Below are positions 49,893-59,100 of a DNA stretch of 64,000 bases, piece by piece. Location: the NCBI GenBank assembly GCA_024233215.1, contig JACKPW010000015.1:93787-157786 (forward strand). The letters are read 5' to 3'. The notes under the pieces were generated by a model. It did not search any database. It had not been told where the DNA came from and saw nothing but the letters and a program-made list of their open reading frames with translations. The stretch comes from Verrucomicrobiales bacterium (GTDB lineage Bacteria; Verrucomicrobiota; Verrucomicrobiia; Limisphaerales; J093). The stretch's first letter is position 1, and every line of letters starts with the position of its first letter. The translations under genes and the position numbers were made by a program.

Positions 49893-49950
49893 ATTTCGAA
49901 GGGAGATCATGCCCTCCAGGGCGAGCAAGGGAAGCTGAAAGCCGCCCCGG

Positions 49951-50003
49951 TTGTGGAGTGCGCCGGCAAAGCGAAGCGGCGACGGCGCTCTCGGCCGGCT
50001 GCC
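49951..50003 (+). repeat. Short palindromic repeat, family 5 copy 2
   Basis: TTGTGGAGTGCGCCGGCAAA then GCGAAGCGGCGACGGCGCTC and CGGCCGGC; counterpart of 16533-16587. It ends at the stop codon of the DUF4252-like gene. It has GCCGGC at both sides of a CGGCG-rich centre, so it can form a hairpin. Confidence 0.6.
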
Positions 50004-50641
50004 TACGGATGATGGTGGAACGCGTCCGGGTGCCTGCCGGACCGGTGGCGATGCTGGGCCGCCAACTCGTGGTTCATCGCATCAAGCCCCACATCGATGA
50101 GCGGTTGGAGCCGGAGTCGGGCGGACACCACCACGAGTTGGTCGGACTCCAGCACCGCCAGACGCGTTTGCACGGTGCTGCCCCGACGTGCGTCGGGGTC
50201 GATGTAGACCATCACCAGCGTGTCCGCCTCGCGGACGCACGTCAGGCGCTCCCAACCGCGCGCCGTCATTGTGCGGTCGGCCTCCGCGATCATGTCCGCA
50301 TACCGCTCCGGTGAGATGCGCCCTTCCACCCGGTCCACACTGACCCGCGCCGTGCGCACGGAGGTTGCCGCCCGACGTGCCTCGTCAGGCACATCATCCA
50401 GGAAATGCAGGCCCATTCGCGCGGTCGCCAGCAGCACCGGCCCCACGCCACCCTGGAACACACGGCCGAAGGAGGTTCCCGAACTGCGTTTCAGGGCGTC
50501 GCGCAGGCTCTGCCCGTCGGAGTCCATGCGAAAACAATCCGCGACGGCCAAAGCCAGCAAAGCCATCAGCACCACCAGGACGGCGAGGATCTTGCCGCTG
50601 CCCGGTGGGGTGCCGGAGTCGTGGTGTGTGCGCGTCTTCAT
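50003..50641 (-). CDS. Membrane-anchored DUF4252-like protein
   Basis: 212 residues with one N-terminal membrane helix (about 17-35) and an extracytoplasmic domain. The segment RGWERLTCVREADTLVMVYI parallels RWESVATVKDGDTTVHVLLK in the next gene, and the preceding VRTARVSVDRVEG parallels LRGIRVHVVSLDD, so the two are paralogues. Function unknown; DUF4252 proteins are small exported proteins found in Bacteroidetes and PVC bacteria. 37 bp separate it from the upstream paralogue, in the same direction, indicating an operon. The C-terminal His-rich tail (HHHP) abuts a repeat. Confidence 0.7.
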   Translation of the reverse strand: MKTRTHHDSGTPPGSGKILAVLVVLMALLALAVADCFRMDSDGQSLRDALKRSSGTSFGRVFQGGVGPVLLATARMGLHFLDDVPDEARRAATSVRTARVSVDRVEGRISPERYADMIAEADRTMTARGWERLTCVREADTLVMVYIDPDARRGSTVQTRLAVLESDQLVVVSARLRLQPLIDVGLDAMNHELAAQHRHRSGRHPDAFHHHP

Positions 50642-50678
50642 GCGGTGGCAGGGGGCTGACGGGCCACGGTGGGGGCGG

Positions 50679-51239
50679 CTAGTGTTCCTTCAGTTTCAGG
50701 CCGATGCCCTTGAGCGGCTCGATGTTGAATCGTTCGCCGAGCATGCCGACCTGTTCGGGGCGGATGTTGCCGTCGATGCCCACGAGCACGGCCTGGTCGC
50801 CATTCTCAATGACTTCCACGACGAGGCCTTCCACCGCCTCGTCGCCCTTGAGCTTCAACAGGACGTGGACGGTGGTGTCGCCGTCCTTCACGGTGGCAAC
50901 GGATTCCCAACGGGCGGCGGTGAGGGTGGTGCGCACCTTCTCGAGTTGGGCCAGGACGCCCCGGCGGTTGGTGTCATCGAGGCTGACCACGTGGACCCGG
51001 ATGCCGCGCAGTTCGTCGAGCACGGTTGCGATCTCGGGTTCGCGGGCGGCCACCGCGCGATTCACCAGGCTGATCAGGCTGCGGCTGATGTTGACCTCGA
51101 CATACTCCTCCCCGGAGGCGCTGGCGGGGAGTTTGAACATGGCGGGGTCCAGCGGCGAGACCGTGGCTTCGGCGGCGTTGAGTTGAAGGGCGGCGGTGAT
51201 GAGACCGAGGCCGATGAATTGAATGGGAGTGCGTTTCAT
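50679..51239 (-). CDS. Exported DUF4252 domain protein
   Basis: 186 residues. Signal peptide (1 to about 22, ends QLNAA), then a domain with VEVNISRSLISLVNRAV, IRVHVVSLDD, RWESVATVKDGDTTVHVLLK and GNIRPEQVGMLGERFNI, matching the DUF4252 pattern. Function unknown. ATG 51239 chosen for the signal peptide. First gene of the pair with the membrane-anchored paralogue; the coiled-coil gene starts 211 bp away on the other strand, so 51240-51449 holds divergent promoters. Confidence 0.8.
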   Translation of the reverse strand: MKRTPIQFIGLGLITAALQLNAAEATVSPLDPAMFKLPASASGEEYVEVNISRSLISLVNRAVAAREPEIATVLDELRGIRVHVVSLDDTNRRGVLAQLEKVRTTLTAARWESVATVKDGDTTVHVLLKLKGDEAVEGLVVEVIENGDQAVLVGIDGNIRPEQVGMLGERFNIEPLKGIGLKLKEH

Positions 51240-51449
51240 GATCGTCGTGGGGTTCTGGTCTTCAATGTCATTACCGGCGTCTGCCAGCAGGGGGGAGAAC
51301 CCGGGATCACGGGGGGAAGTTTCACGAGTTTTCACTTGCGCCGCCGCGCGGGTGGGGAAGGATGACCGGGAAACACCAGAACCGGGCCGAGGCCGCTGAA
51401 AGCCGGGTTGCACCCGCCGGCCGGAGCCGATTCCAATGCGACGAACACC

Positions 51450-52310
51450 ATGAAACGAATCACCAAGACTCTCCTGCTCAGCCTGACGGCCGGGGCTTTG
51501 ATGGGCGTTTGCCCGTTTCAACTCGCAGCCCAATCAGAGGAAACCGCCAATCTGCGTCGCCACGCGGAGGAGTTGAAGCAACACCTGGGCGAGTTGCGGG
51601 AGCATGGCAATCGCGAAGAGGCGAACGCTGTTCAGTCCGAACTGGAAAAGGTCGGAGCGCGGTTGCGCGAGCTGCAGGGCCAGCAACGTGAAGGCCGTCG
51701 CGAGGCCCCCGAGGCGCAACCAGCCCGCGAGGTGCGGGAGTTGCGGGCGCGGGCGCGCGAGATGAAAGCCGCCGGCCGGGAAGAGGCGGCGCGGGACCTG
51801 GCGGAACAGGCGGAACGCTTGCCGCGGGAAATGGCCGGTCGCCCACCCGGCGCCGACCTGTCTCCGATGCAACAGAAGTTGCGCGAGCTCGTCGCGGAAG
51901 CGCAGCGACGGAAGGCGGCCGGTGATCACGAGGCGGCGCGCGACATCCAGCGTCGTGCCGAGGAACTGAAGCAGGAACTCAAGGCCCGCCTGGGGCGCGA
52001 GGGGCGGGAACCGGTCCGGATGGCAGAGAAACCGCGGGGCGGCGACATGCCGCCGCCAGAGGAAATCGAGCGCCGGTTGCAGCATGTCCGCATCGCCATG
52101 GAGAATCTCCATGCCGCCGGGTTGCCGGATGTGGCCCAGCACCTGGAGGAGGTGGCGGCTGATTTGGAAAGGGCGCTGCAGGGGCCACGGGGCCACGGGG
52201 ATCCGGTGCCACACCTGCAGGCGCAGATTGACGAATTGCGCGGGGCCGTGGGACGCCTGGCGGAACAGATGGAGCGCCTGAAGCGCGCGGTGGCGGGGGA
52301 TCGCCAGTAA
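51450..52310 (+). CDS. Exported coiled-coil protein rich in Arg/Glu/Ala
   Basis: 286 residues. Signal peptide (1 to about 28, ends FQLAA), then nearly continuous heptad-like helix with repeated units such as EELKQHLGELREHGNREEAN, AREMKAAGREEAARDLAEQA and AEAQRRKAAGDHEAARDIQ, suggesting an internally repeated helical hairpin of about 35 residues. No known enzyme motif. Similar charged helical proteins occur next to DUF4252 or sigma-factor genes; a structural or periplasmic binding role is possible. ATG 51450 (MKRITKT) starts the signal peptide. Confidence 0.75.
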   Translation: MKRITKTLLLSLTAGALMGVCPFQLAAQSEETANLRRHAEELKQHLGELREHGNREEANAVQSELEKVGARLRELQGQQREGRREAPEAQPAREVRELRARAREMKAAGREEAARDLAEQAERLPREMAGRPPGADLSPMQQKLRELVAEAQRRKAAGDHEAARDIQRRAEELKQELKARLGREGREPVRMAEKPRGGDMPPPEEIERRLQHVRIAMENLHAAGLPDVAQHLEEVAADLERALQGPRGHGDPVPHLQAQIDELRGAVGRLAEQMERLKRAVAGDRQ

Positions 52311-52333
52311 CGGACGGGGTCAATCGGCGCCAA

Positions 52334-52708
52334 TCAACCGTCGGACTTTCCAGGAGGCGGTGCGGCGCGCGGCCCGGGGCCTTGGCCGCGCGACCGGGAC
52401 CGCGACCGCAACCGCGCTTCACGCCGTGCCTGCTTGACGGGCTCGGCGTCTGCCGCCGCACGTTCCACCATTTCCCGGGCGAGTCGGGCCTGTTCGAGTC
52501 GCCGGCCACGGCGGATGATCCACCAATCCCACAGGGCGATCGCCACGGCGATTCCCAGGAAGGTGAAACAGGCCAGCCAGTAGAGAATGAATCCCCATCC
52601 CCGCAGCCGGGGCTCCAGCAGGGTGATCCCCCACGTGGTCATGCCTCCTGCGAGGATTAGGAACAACAGCCCGAACCACCGGCGGCGCGCATCAGCGGGT
52701 CCGTTCAT
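52334..52708 (-). CDS. Small two-helix membrane protein
   Basis: 124 residues with two transmembrane helices (about 12-32 and 40-62), then a basic, Arg-rich cytoplasmic tail (IRRGRRLEQARLAREMVERA ...) with a Pro/Gly-rich end. No family recognised. ATG 52708 chosen because the upstream residues are not membrane-protein-like. Converges on the coiled-coil gene with 23 bp between the stops. Confidence 0.6.
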   Translation of the reverse strand: MNGPADARRRWFGLLFLILAGGMTTWGITLLEPRLRGWGFILYWLACFTFLGIAVAIALWDWWIIRRGRRLEQARLAREMVERAAADAEPVKQARREARLRSRSRSRGQGPGPRAAPPPGKSDG

Positions 52709-52942
52709 GCTCGGGAGTCTCGCCCCTTCCCACGGTCCCAACAAGCCTGGGCGCAGCCCAATCGTGCTCCTCCTGCGAGGCGGAGCGGGAACGGCCCGGC
52801 CCCGACCGGTGACATCGACGTGCTTCCGTTATGATCATGACGACGTGCCAAGGCCTCTCCGCCGGGCGTGGAGGATTGAGGACCACCCTGGTCTGGTGTT
52901 TCCGCTTGACAGGCATTGAACATTCATTCACCAAGGCAACCT

Positions 52943-53332
52943 ATGAAGACGCCGCTGGTTCTGTTGCTGGGGCTGCTTTCGTTGGCCGCCCTGACAGGGT
53001 GCGAGCAAATGCACTACCGGCAGTATGGAGGCCCGGCCTCCAGTTGGCCGACCGGCTCGGCCTACACGGACCGGGTGTTCGACGTGCCGGTGTATCGGGG
53101 GTGGCCTGAAAAGAGCTATGTCGTGCTTGGTTCCATCGAGTTCACGAATGCCAACGTCGACTGGAACCAGGGTGACATGAAACAGGCTGCGCGGATGGCG
53201 AAGGAAGCGGGCGGCGATGCGATCATCATCATCCCCAAGGGAGCGGACCAATCGCCCTCCACCAGCACCGCGCGCCAGGCGCTTGGCATGGTGGACGCCC
53301 GTCAGGTTGGAGTGGTTGTCAAGTGGGAGTGA
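52943..53332 (+). CDS. Small lipoprotein
   Basis: 129 residues. Signal peptide with lipobox LTGC (lipidated Cys about residue 20), mature part with YVVLGSIEFTN and AARMAKEAGGDAIIII, a pattern of small bacterial lipoproteins whose mature domain resembles YbjQ/UPF0145-like heavy-metal-binding or DUF4156-type folds. Assignment to a family is tentative. ATG 52943 is 19 bp after the previous in-frame ATG and starts the leader exactly. Confidence 0.75.
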   Translation: MKTPLVLLLGLLSLAALTGCEQMHYRQYGGPASSWPTGSAYTDRVFDVPVYRGWPEKSYVVLGSIEFTNANVDWNQGDMKQAARMAKEAGGDAIIIIPKGADQSPSTSTARQALGMVDARQVGVVVKWE

Positions 53333-53471
53333 AGCGAGGGGCGGGGGTGATGACTGCAGGCGGGTGAAGGCGGGACCGCTGGGACCGGCCGGGACCGTCA
53401 AGTTCGACTTTGCGTTTGGGGGCGGCTTGGCGCATCGTCGGGTCGTCACCGGTCCAATCCCGCTGATCGCA

Positions 53472-53909
53472 ATGCAGTCCAACCTCAACCCCGACAGCAT
53501 CATGCAAATCGTCACCCAACTCGCGGTCTTCCTGGAAAACAAACCCGGCACGCTGGCGCGCGTGTGCGACGCCCTGGGCGAGGCGGAAATCAACATCCTC
53601 GCCATGACCACGAGCGACACCGTCGATCACACCGTCGTGCGAATGGTGGTCAGCGATCCCCGTCGGGCGTTGTTTCTCTTTGAGGAGCGGAATGTGCTCG
53701 TGGTCGAAACGGAGGTGCTGATGCTGGACGCGGACAATCGTCCCGGCGGCCTCGCCGACGTGGCCAGTACGCTGGCGACCGGCAAGGTCAACATCGACTA
53801 CCTCTACTGCGCCACCAGCCCGCGGACGAAACACGGCATCATCGTCATGCGGGTTTCCGATGCACGCCGGGCGCTCGAACTGCTCCAGCAACAGGTTCCC
53901 ACCGATTGA
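53472..53909 (+). CDS. Tandem ACT-domain protein
   Basis: 145 residues made of two ACT domains: LAVFLENKPGTLARVCDALGEAEINI (first, about 14-80) and EVLMLDADNRPGGLADVASTLATGKVNI (second, about 84-145). ACT domains bind amino acids and regulate metabolism; stand-alone double-ACT proteins are thought to be amino-acid sensors. ATG 53472 (MQSNLNPDS) chosen as the ACT domain starts soon after; Met at 53502 is an alternative. 139 bp after the lipoprotein; a C-terminal QQQVPTD end shows no further domain. Confidence 0.88.
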   Translation: MQSNLNPDSIMQIVTQLAVFLENKPGTLARVCDALGEAEINILAMTTSDTVDHTVVRMVVSDPRRALFLFEERNVLVVETEVLMLDADNRPGGLADVASTLATGKVNIDYLYCATSPRTKHGIIVMRVSDARRALELLQQQVPTD

Positions 53910-53974
53910 GCGGCGTCCCGAAACCCCGAGCGCCGGCCAGCCCCGGGTGACGAGACGGGATTCCCTCTTGAACG

Positions 53975-54006
53975 AAAATGCGCCGACTGACGTCGGCGGC
54001 TACGGC
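53975..54006 (-). repeat. Hairpin repeat, family 6 copy 2 (terminator-like)
   Basis: Perfect stem CGCCGAC (53981-53987) TGAC GTCGGCG (53992-53998). On the - strand the hairpin follows the stop of the glycosidase-like gene and is trailed by CATTTTCGTT, a terminator shape. The repeat includes the TAG stop codon (54000-54002). Related to 46784-46815. Confidence 0.7.
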
Positions 54007-56009
54007 GTTACCTCGAACGTCTCCCCCGCCAGGTCAACCGCGACACGGGTGCCGTCGGCATAGGTGAACTCCTGCCGGCGGTACGAGGCGTCGAGGAATC
54101 GGTGCTCGGTCAATGCGAGCAATCCGACCCGACGGTGCAGGGCGCACATGAGCTGGACGCGGTGCAGTTCCTCGTCGTTCGGGTTCAGCGATAGATACGG
54201 GAGTCCGGCATTGCCGAGACCGTGCAGGAATCCGAGGTCGTTTTCCGGAATGCCCCAGGCGCCTTTGCCCAGCGACCACGGAGTGAGGAGGGCGTCGTGA
54301 TAAACGAGATTGAACAACGGCACCGGAATGCCCATCGCCGGTCCGTGGCCCGGATCCGGCCGCAACGCGTAGGGACCGTGATGGACGAGGTCCAGGTGCG
54401 GGATGGACCAGTCGCTCGGTTCCTCCGAACTGACCACGCCCCCCCAGGCCCGGACTGAATCCAGGCATTCGCCACGGTAGCGCAGGCATTCGCTCCGGGT
54501 GACCGGGTGTTCCGGCGCGTAGCACTCGTCGGGCGGCACCACGGAAAACACGTCGAGATAGGCGCCGCGCAACGGGATGCCATGGTCGAGCAGGGCGCGG
54601 TGATTGCGCCGGACGTAGCCGGGTGCGAGCCGCGAGCAGAGGATCGATTGCCTGCCACCATACCAGGTGCTTCCTGAGGGCCGGTTGCCGGCCGGGTCCA
54701 GGATCGTGTGTCGTGGATCATACGAATCGGCGTCGAGGTAGAAGTCGCGATATTGATCGTGAATGGCGAAGACGAACCCGAGCCTTTCACAGACCTCCCC
54801 GAAGTGCCTCATCCCTTCCCAACCACCCGCCTCGGGGCAGGGGGGCAGCACGTCCGGGTGCAGGTTGTCATAGCCGCGCCGGCCCCAGCCATCGAGATGC
54901 ACATAGGCCTGTGGGATGCCTCTTGCCGCGATCTCTTCCAACTGTTTCGCGCGGTCGGCGAACGTGACCAGTTGATGGTTCGCCGCCGGGTCGTCCTGGT
55001 GATAATAGGAAGATTCCGGCTGGATGTGATAGAGGATGCTGGTGTGAATGACCGGCGAACCGACCAGTCGGCCGACCCGGGGATTGCGGGCGATCTTGGT
55101 GGCGAGCGAAACGAAGTCCCCGCGGTCGATGACCTGTTGCCGGTAGCGTTTGGCCAGCGTGACGTAGTTGCCCTCATCGAAGAAGCACAACCGGGCGCGA
55201 CGCGGATAGGCCCAGCGACCCAACGCATCCACCCAGCGCAATGCGGTCCGCGTGGGGCCGCCCGGCGGATGGTCAAAACGGCAGCCGGCGTCGTCGGGGG
55301 TCTCGAGGATCGTCAGTGCCGCGGCGGTTTCCTGCTGATGTCCCCACCACGGCATGTAGAGCCCGCGCCCAAAGCTCAGGGTGTCGTAGAGCCACGCCTT
55401 CTCAGGCCAGTCCTTCGGCAACAACATGCCCTGCATGAACGGGACAACCGTCGTGTCGAAGCACCCGGGTTGCCAGGGGCCCGGCCATGAAAGCTCGGCG
55501 ATCCGCGTTTCACCGTCCGTGGCGAGGGTTTCGATCACAAGGTCCTCGTCCGGTCCCTCCAGGGTAACCAGGATTTGCAGCTTCAGGTCGAGCGGTGCGG
55601 GTTCGCCGGGAAGATCGCCGAGGGTGATTTTGAAACCTGAGGAATAGCCCGTGGCGTAGGATTCAGAGGTGCGTTGGCCGGCGGAGACGAGCGCCAACGA
55701 CTGCCGCTTGCCATGGGTGGCCACCACCAGGTCGCCGGTCGTTGAGGGTTCCGCGCGCCAAGTCCGGGTCGGGGTCCGAACCGTCAATGCCAGGTTCGCA
55801 GGGTTCACCGTGACCGTCAGTCGCTTTCCCGCGATCGACCATTGTGTCCCGGTGCCGGGCGAAGGGGCTTGTGCCTCCTCCGCGGCTCGCAGCCCCGGAA
55901 CCGGAGTCATCGCCAGCAGGAGCAGCGGCATCAGGATCCGGAGGGGGAAGGGGAATGAGCCGGGGTGGCGATGGCGGGCGACCCGCCGGGAAAAGCGGCA
56001 CGTGAGCAT
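54000..56009 (-). CDS. Exported TIM-barrel glycosidase-like protein (DUF5696/DUF6259-like)
   Basis: 669 residues from ATG 56009; ATG 55931 (MPLLLLAMTPV) is an alternative giving a short signal peptide. After the signal peptide comes a beta-sandwich domain (about 50-250) and a barrel-like domain with AYVHLDGWGRRGYDNLHPDV, FVFAIHDQYRDFY, GAYLDVFSVVPPDECY and VVSSEEPSDWS. Such segments, with acidic residues at strand ends, recall uncharacterised TIM-barrel glycosidase families. Specificity unknown. Directly follows the GH106-like gene (188 bp), so likely expressed with it. The stop codon lies in a repeat hairpin. Confidence 0.7.
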   Translation of the reverse strand: MLTCRFSRRVARHRHPGSFPFPLRILMPLLLLAMTPVPGLRAAEEAQAPSPGTGTQWSIAGKRLTVTVNPANLALTVRTPTRTWRAEPSTTGDLVVATHGKRQSLALVSAGQRTSESYATGYSSGFKITLGDLPGEPAPLDLKLQILVTLEGPDEDLVIETLATDGETRIAELSWPGPWQPGCFDTTVVPFMQGMLLPKDWPEKAWLYDTLSFGRGLYMPWWGHQQETAAALTILETPDDAGCRFDHPPGGPTRTALRWVDALGRWAYPRRARLCFFDEGNYVTLAKRYRQQVIDRGDFVSLATKIARNPRVGRLVGSPVIHTSILYHIQPESSYYHQDDPAANHQLVTFADRAKQLEEIAARGIPQAYVHLDGWGRRGYDNLHPDVLPPCPEAGGWEGMRHFGEVCERLGFVFAIHDQYRDFYLDADSYDPRHTILDPAGNRPSGSTWYGGRQSILCSRLAPGYVRRNHRALLDHGIPLRGAYLDVFSVVPPDECYAPEHPVTRSECLRYRGECLDSVRAWGGVVSSEEPSDWSIPHLDLVHHGPYALRPDPGHGPAMGIPVPLFNLVYHDALLTPWSLGKGAWGIPENDLGFLHGLGNAGLPYLSLNPNDEELHRVQLMCALHRRVGLLALTEHRFLDASYRRQEFTYADGTRVAVDLAGETFEVTP

Positions 56010-56197
56010 GGCGGGATCTTGGACCCGACCCTGCCGGCGTCAAGAGCAAGGCAGGGTGATACATGGGGCGAAAGCGCTCCCCCAGCCCTCGCCATCAGCC
56101 ATCAGCCATCATGTCGTGGCGGCAAACCGGCGTTCGCCGGAAACGCAAGGGCGCTCCCGGTGGATACCCCTTCGCCGCCCCGAAATGCCGGTTTCCC

Positions 56198-59100
56198 TCA
56201 GTGTTGCTCGAGCACGAACGGTTCGAACAATCCGTAGCTGACCTGGGAATACTCGTTGCCGGGGGGCGGACCGGGATTCGGACCGTGCTGGAACATGCCG
56301 GGCCAGGCGCTGCCCAGACCGGGGTTTCCGTGATGCGGGCCGAGGGTGTTCTTCAACGTGCCCACCACTTCGACGACAACCGTGTTCTGCCCGGCGACGA
56401 TCTGGTCCGTCACGTCGCATTGCCAGGGCGGACTGATGATCCGTCCGGCCAGCCTGCCGTTCACCTTCACGCGCGCCACGCTTCCCAGCCAGGCCGGCAA
56501 CCGGACGAAGAACGGTCCCGTCGCGTCCTCGACCTTGAAGTCCTGTTGATAGGCCACGGTGCCGGCGTAGAACGGGAGGCCCTGTTCCTTCCAGCCCGGT
56601 CGTTCCGTCGTGAGGCCCGAGCCGTCGAGCAGGTGGTTGGCCGTGCGTTGGTGGGACGCGAGTTCACCGGACATCCGGTCAAGGCTTACGCCGGTCGCCA
56701 CTTCACCCGATGCGTTGACGAACTGCACCTCGGCGAGGCCGACGAAGCCGTTGTCGGGGGCGTCGCCCTTCACGGGGTAATGGACGCCGTTCTGGTTCGA
56801 CACCATTTCGAGAATGACGAAACGCGTCGCGGGCGCCTTGAGTTCCAGGGTCTCCGGTCGCGCCGGTCCCTGGGCGCGGGCCAGGGTGAACACGCCCTTG
56901 TCCACGGAATCCGTGCTGCGTTTGCCCTCCGGGATCACGCGTACCCTCAGTTCCTTCACACCGCGCGAGGTCAAATCGCTCACGTGACCTTCACAGTAGT
57001 TCCAGATCCGGAGGCCGGAGAGATCAACCGGTTTGCCGAGGTCGAACACGAGGAACGGATTCCGATCCTCGACCGGTGTGCCATCGGCGTTGTGCGCGTA
57101 GCCAATGCCGCCACTGAGCCACATGGTGCCGTCCGGGTTGATGCCGTGGACCTGGACTGGTTTGGCCGGCGTGATTTCGAGTGGCCTGGGCGGGACGATG
57201 ACGAAGCCATGTTCCCGCGGCTCCAACGAGAAGTCGCCAATGACATAGGCCGACTCCACTTCGTGGAACATCGTGAAGGGATGCGCGGTCAGCGTGACCG
57301 TGTTGGTTCCTTCCGTGGCGACGTCCGCGAGGGCGATCCGGCCGAACGCCTTGTCGAGCCACCAATCGCCCCCCTTCGCCTGCACCGGTTTCCCGTTGCA
57401 GGTGATCGCGTAGAGGTCGGGTCGTTCGACGACGATTGCCAGGTCAGCGGGCACGGCGCCGTCGATGACGAAGTGGTAACTGACGGTGAACCCGCTGTCG
57501 GCGGGGAAACGGTGTGAGATCAGGTTGTCCTGGAATTGCACCGCGCTGTCCCAGGGATTCCGGTCCATGCCGTTCTGCTGCCAGACCAACCGGTTGGCAT
57601 CATAGAAGTAGATGGACTCGCGACTTTCCTTTCCGGCCTTCACGTCCACGTAATCGAGCGTCAACACGTTCGGTTCGAGCCGGGTGACCTGGGCCGGCGC
57701 CGTGGCGGCGAACTGGCGTTGGCCGTTTGGGACTCCGGCACTCGCCAGAGTGCCACTACGGGGTTTGTCCTGCAGGTGCAGCAACAGGCTGCCGGCGGGG
57801 GGCAGGTCGAACTTCGCGATGGTTCCGGAGTCGCTCACCTCAACCGGCCAGGCCCCGGCCTTGCCGGTGAACAGGTCCCAGGACTCGACCGCCCCGCGCG
57901 TTGTGAGCACTTCGCCGCGGCTCGGCGCATCGAGGCTCGTGTTGACGAGCAGCAGGAGATCGCCATCGGGGAGTCGACGCCGTTGATGAAAGAGGATTCC
58001 GGCATCGCCCGGGGCACGGTCCACCCGCAGCCCGTCGAATGCCATCGTGCCCCGCAGCCAGGCCATGTCGCGCACCTCGTCAATCGAATGCCACGTGCTG
58101 TGCTGCTCCGCGAGTTGGACGCAACGATCCGACGGCGCCCCGTCCACGCGCGCGGGCGTCCCGCCGATGCACCAGACCACCAAACCGGGGGTGGCATCTT
58201 CGATGAGCCCGATGGTCCGGCTGTCGAGGTTCTCGGTGCCCGGCGGGATGATGAGGACGGGATAGTCTCTCAGCCCGACCCGCAGCCCGGCTTTTCGCCC
58301 GCTCTGCGTAAGCACGGAGCCCTGTCGCGCCAGCACGTTCTCGCTGACCAGGTCGTATTCGATCTGCGCGGACTCGAGCAGTTGCAGGAATTTGAAGAAG
58401 CGACTGCCCAGGTCACCGAGCTTGCCGCCGTGGTTCTGGTACATCCACGCCGTGGTGGTGGGTTCGATGACGACGATGCGGTTGACCTGTTCGCCGGCGG
58501 ACATGGCGACCGAAAGGCGCGCCAGGTAATCGGCCATGACGTGGTAGTCCTGCCACCAGGGTTCGTGGTAGCTGAAGGACTGCGGATGATCGCGCTTCCG
58601 GGCTCCGCGGACGGTGATGTAGCTGAGATGTTCGTCGAAGAGATTGACCCCGAGGACGCCCAGCCAGTCGGCGATGCGTTTCATGTCGACGAACCTCAGG
58701 TCCCAGCCGCCGGCACCATAGATTTCGCAGAGCCGTCGTTCCCGGCCGAACTGGTTGGCGACGCTGGCGAGTTCCCGGACGAAGCGGAGATTGCCGAACT
58801 GGGCGTGCGTATGTTCGGCGTACTGGTTCATGAGGCAGTCGATGCCCGGGGCCTGCTGCCAGGAGGCCATGGCCATGTTGTCGGGCACACCGACGCAATT
58901 CGGCCATTCGTGATCCCAGTAATGGCCGGTGAACATGAGGTGGTTCTGTTCGCACCACTCGGAGTAAGGCCTGGCCCAGCGTTCGATGAACAGTTCGTTC
59001 AGCGTGCTGAAGTAATTGTGCCGCACGCGCTGCCAGTCCCCGACCTCCTGGGTCAGACTGGGGAGGGTGGCGATCAGGCTGTAGCCCCAGCGCTTTTCGA

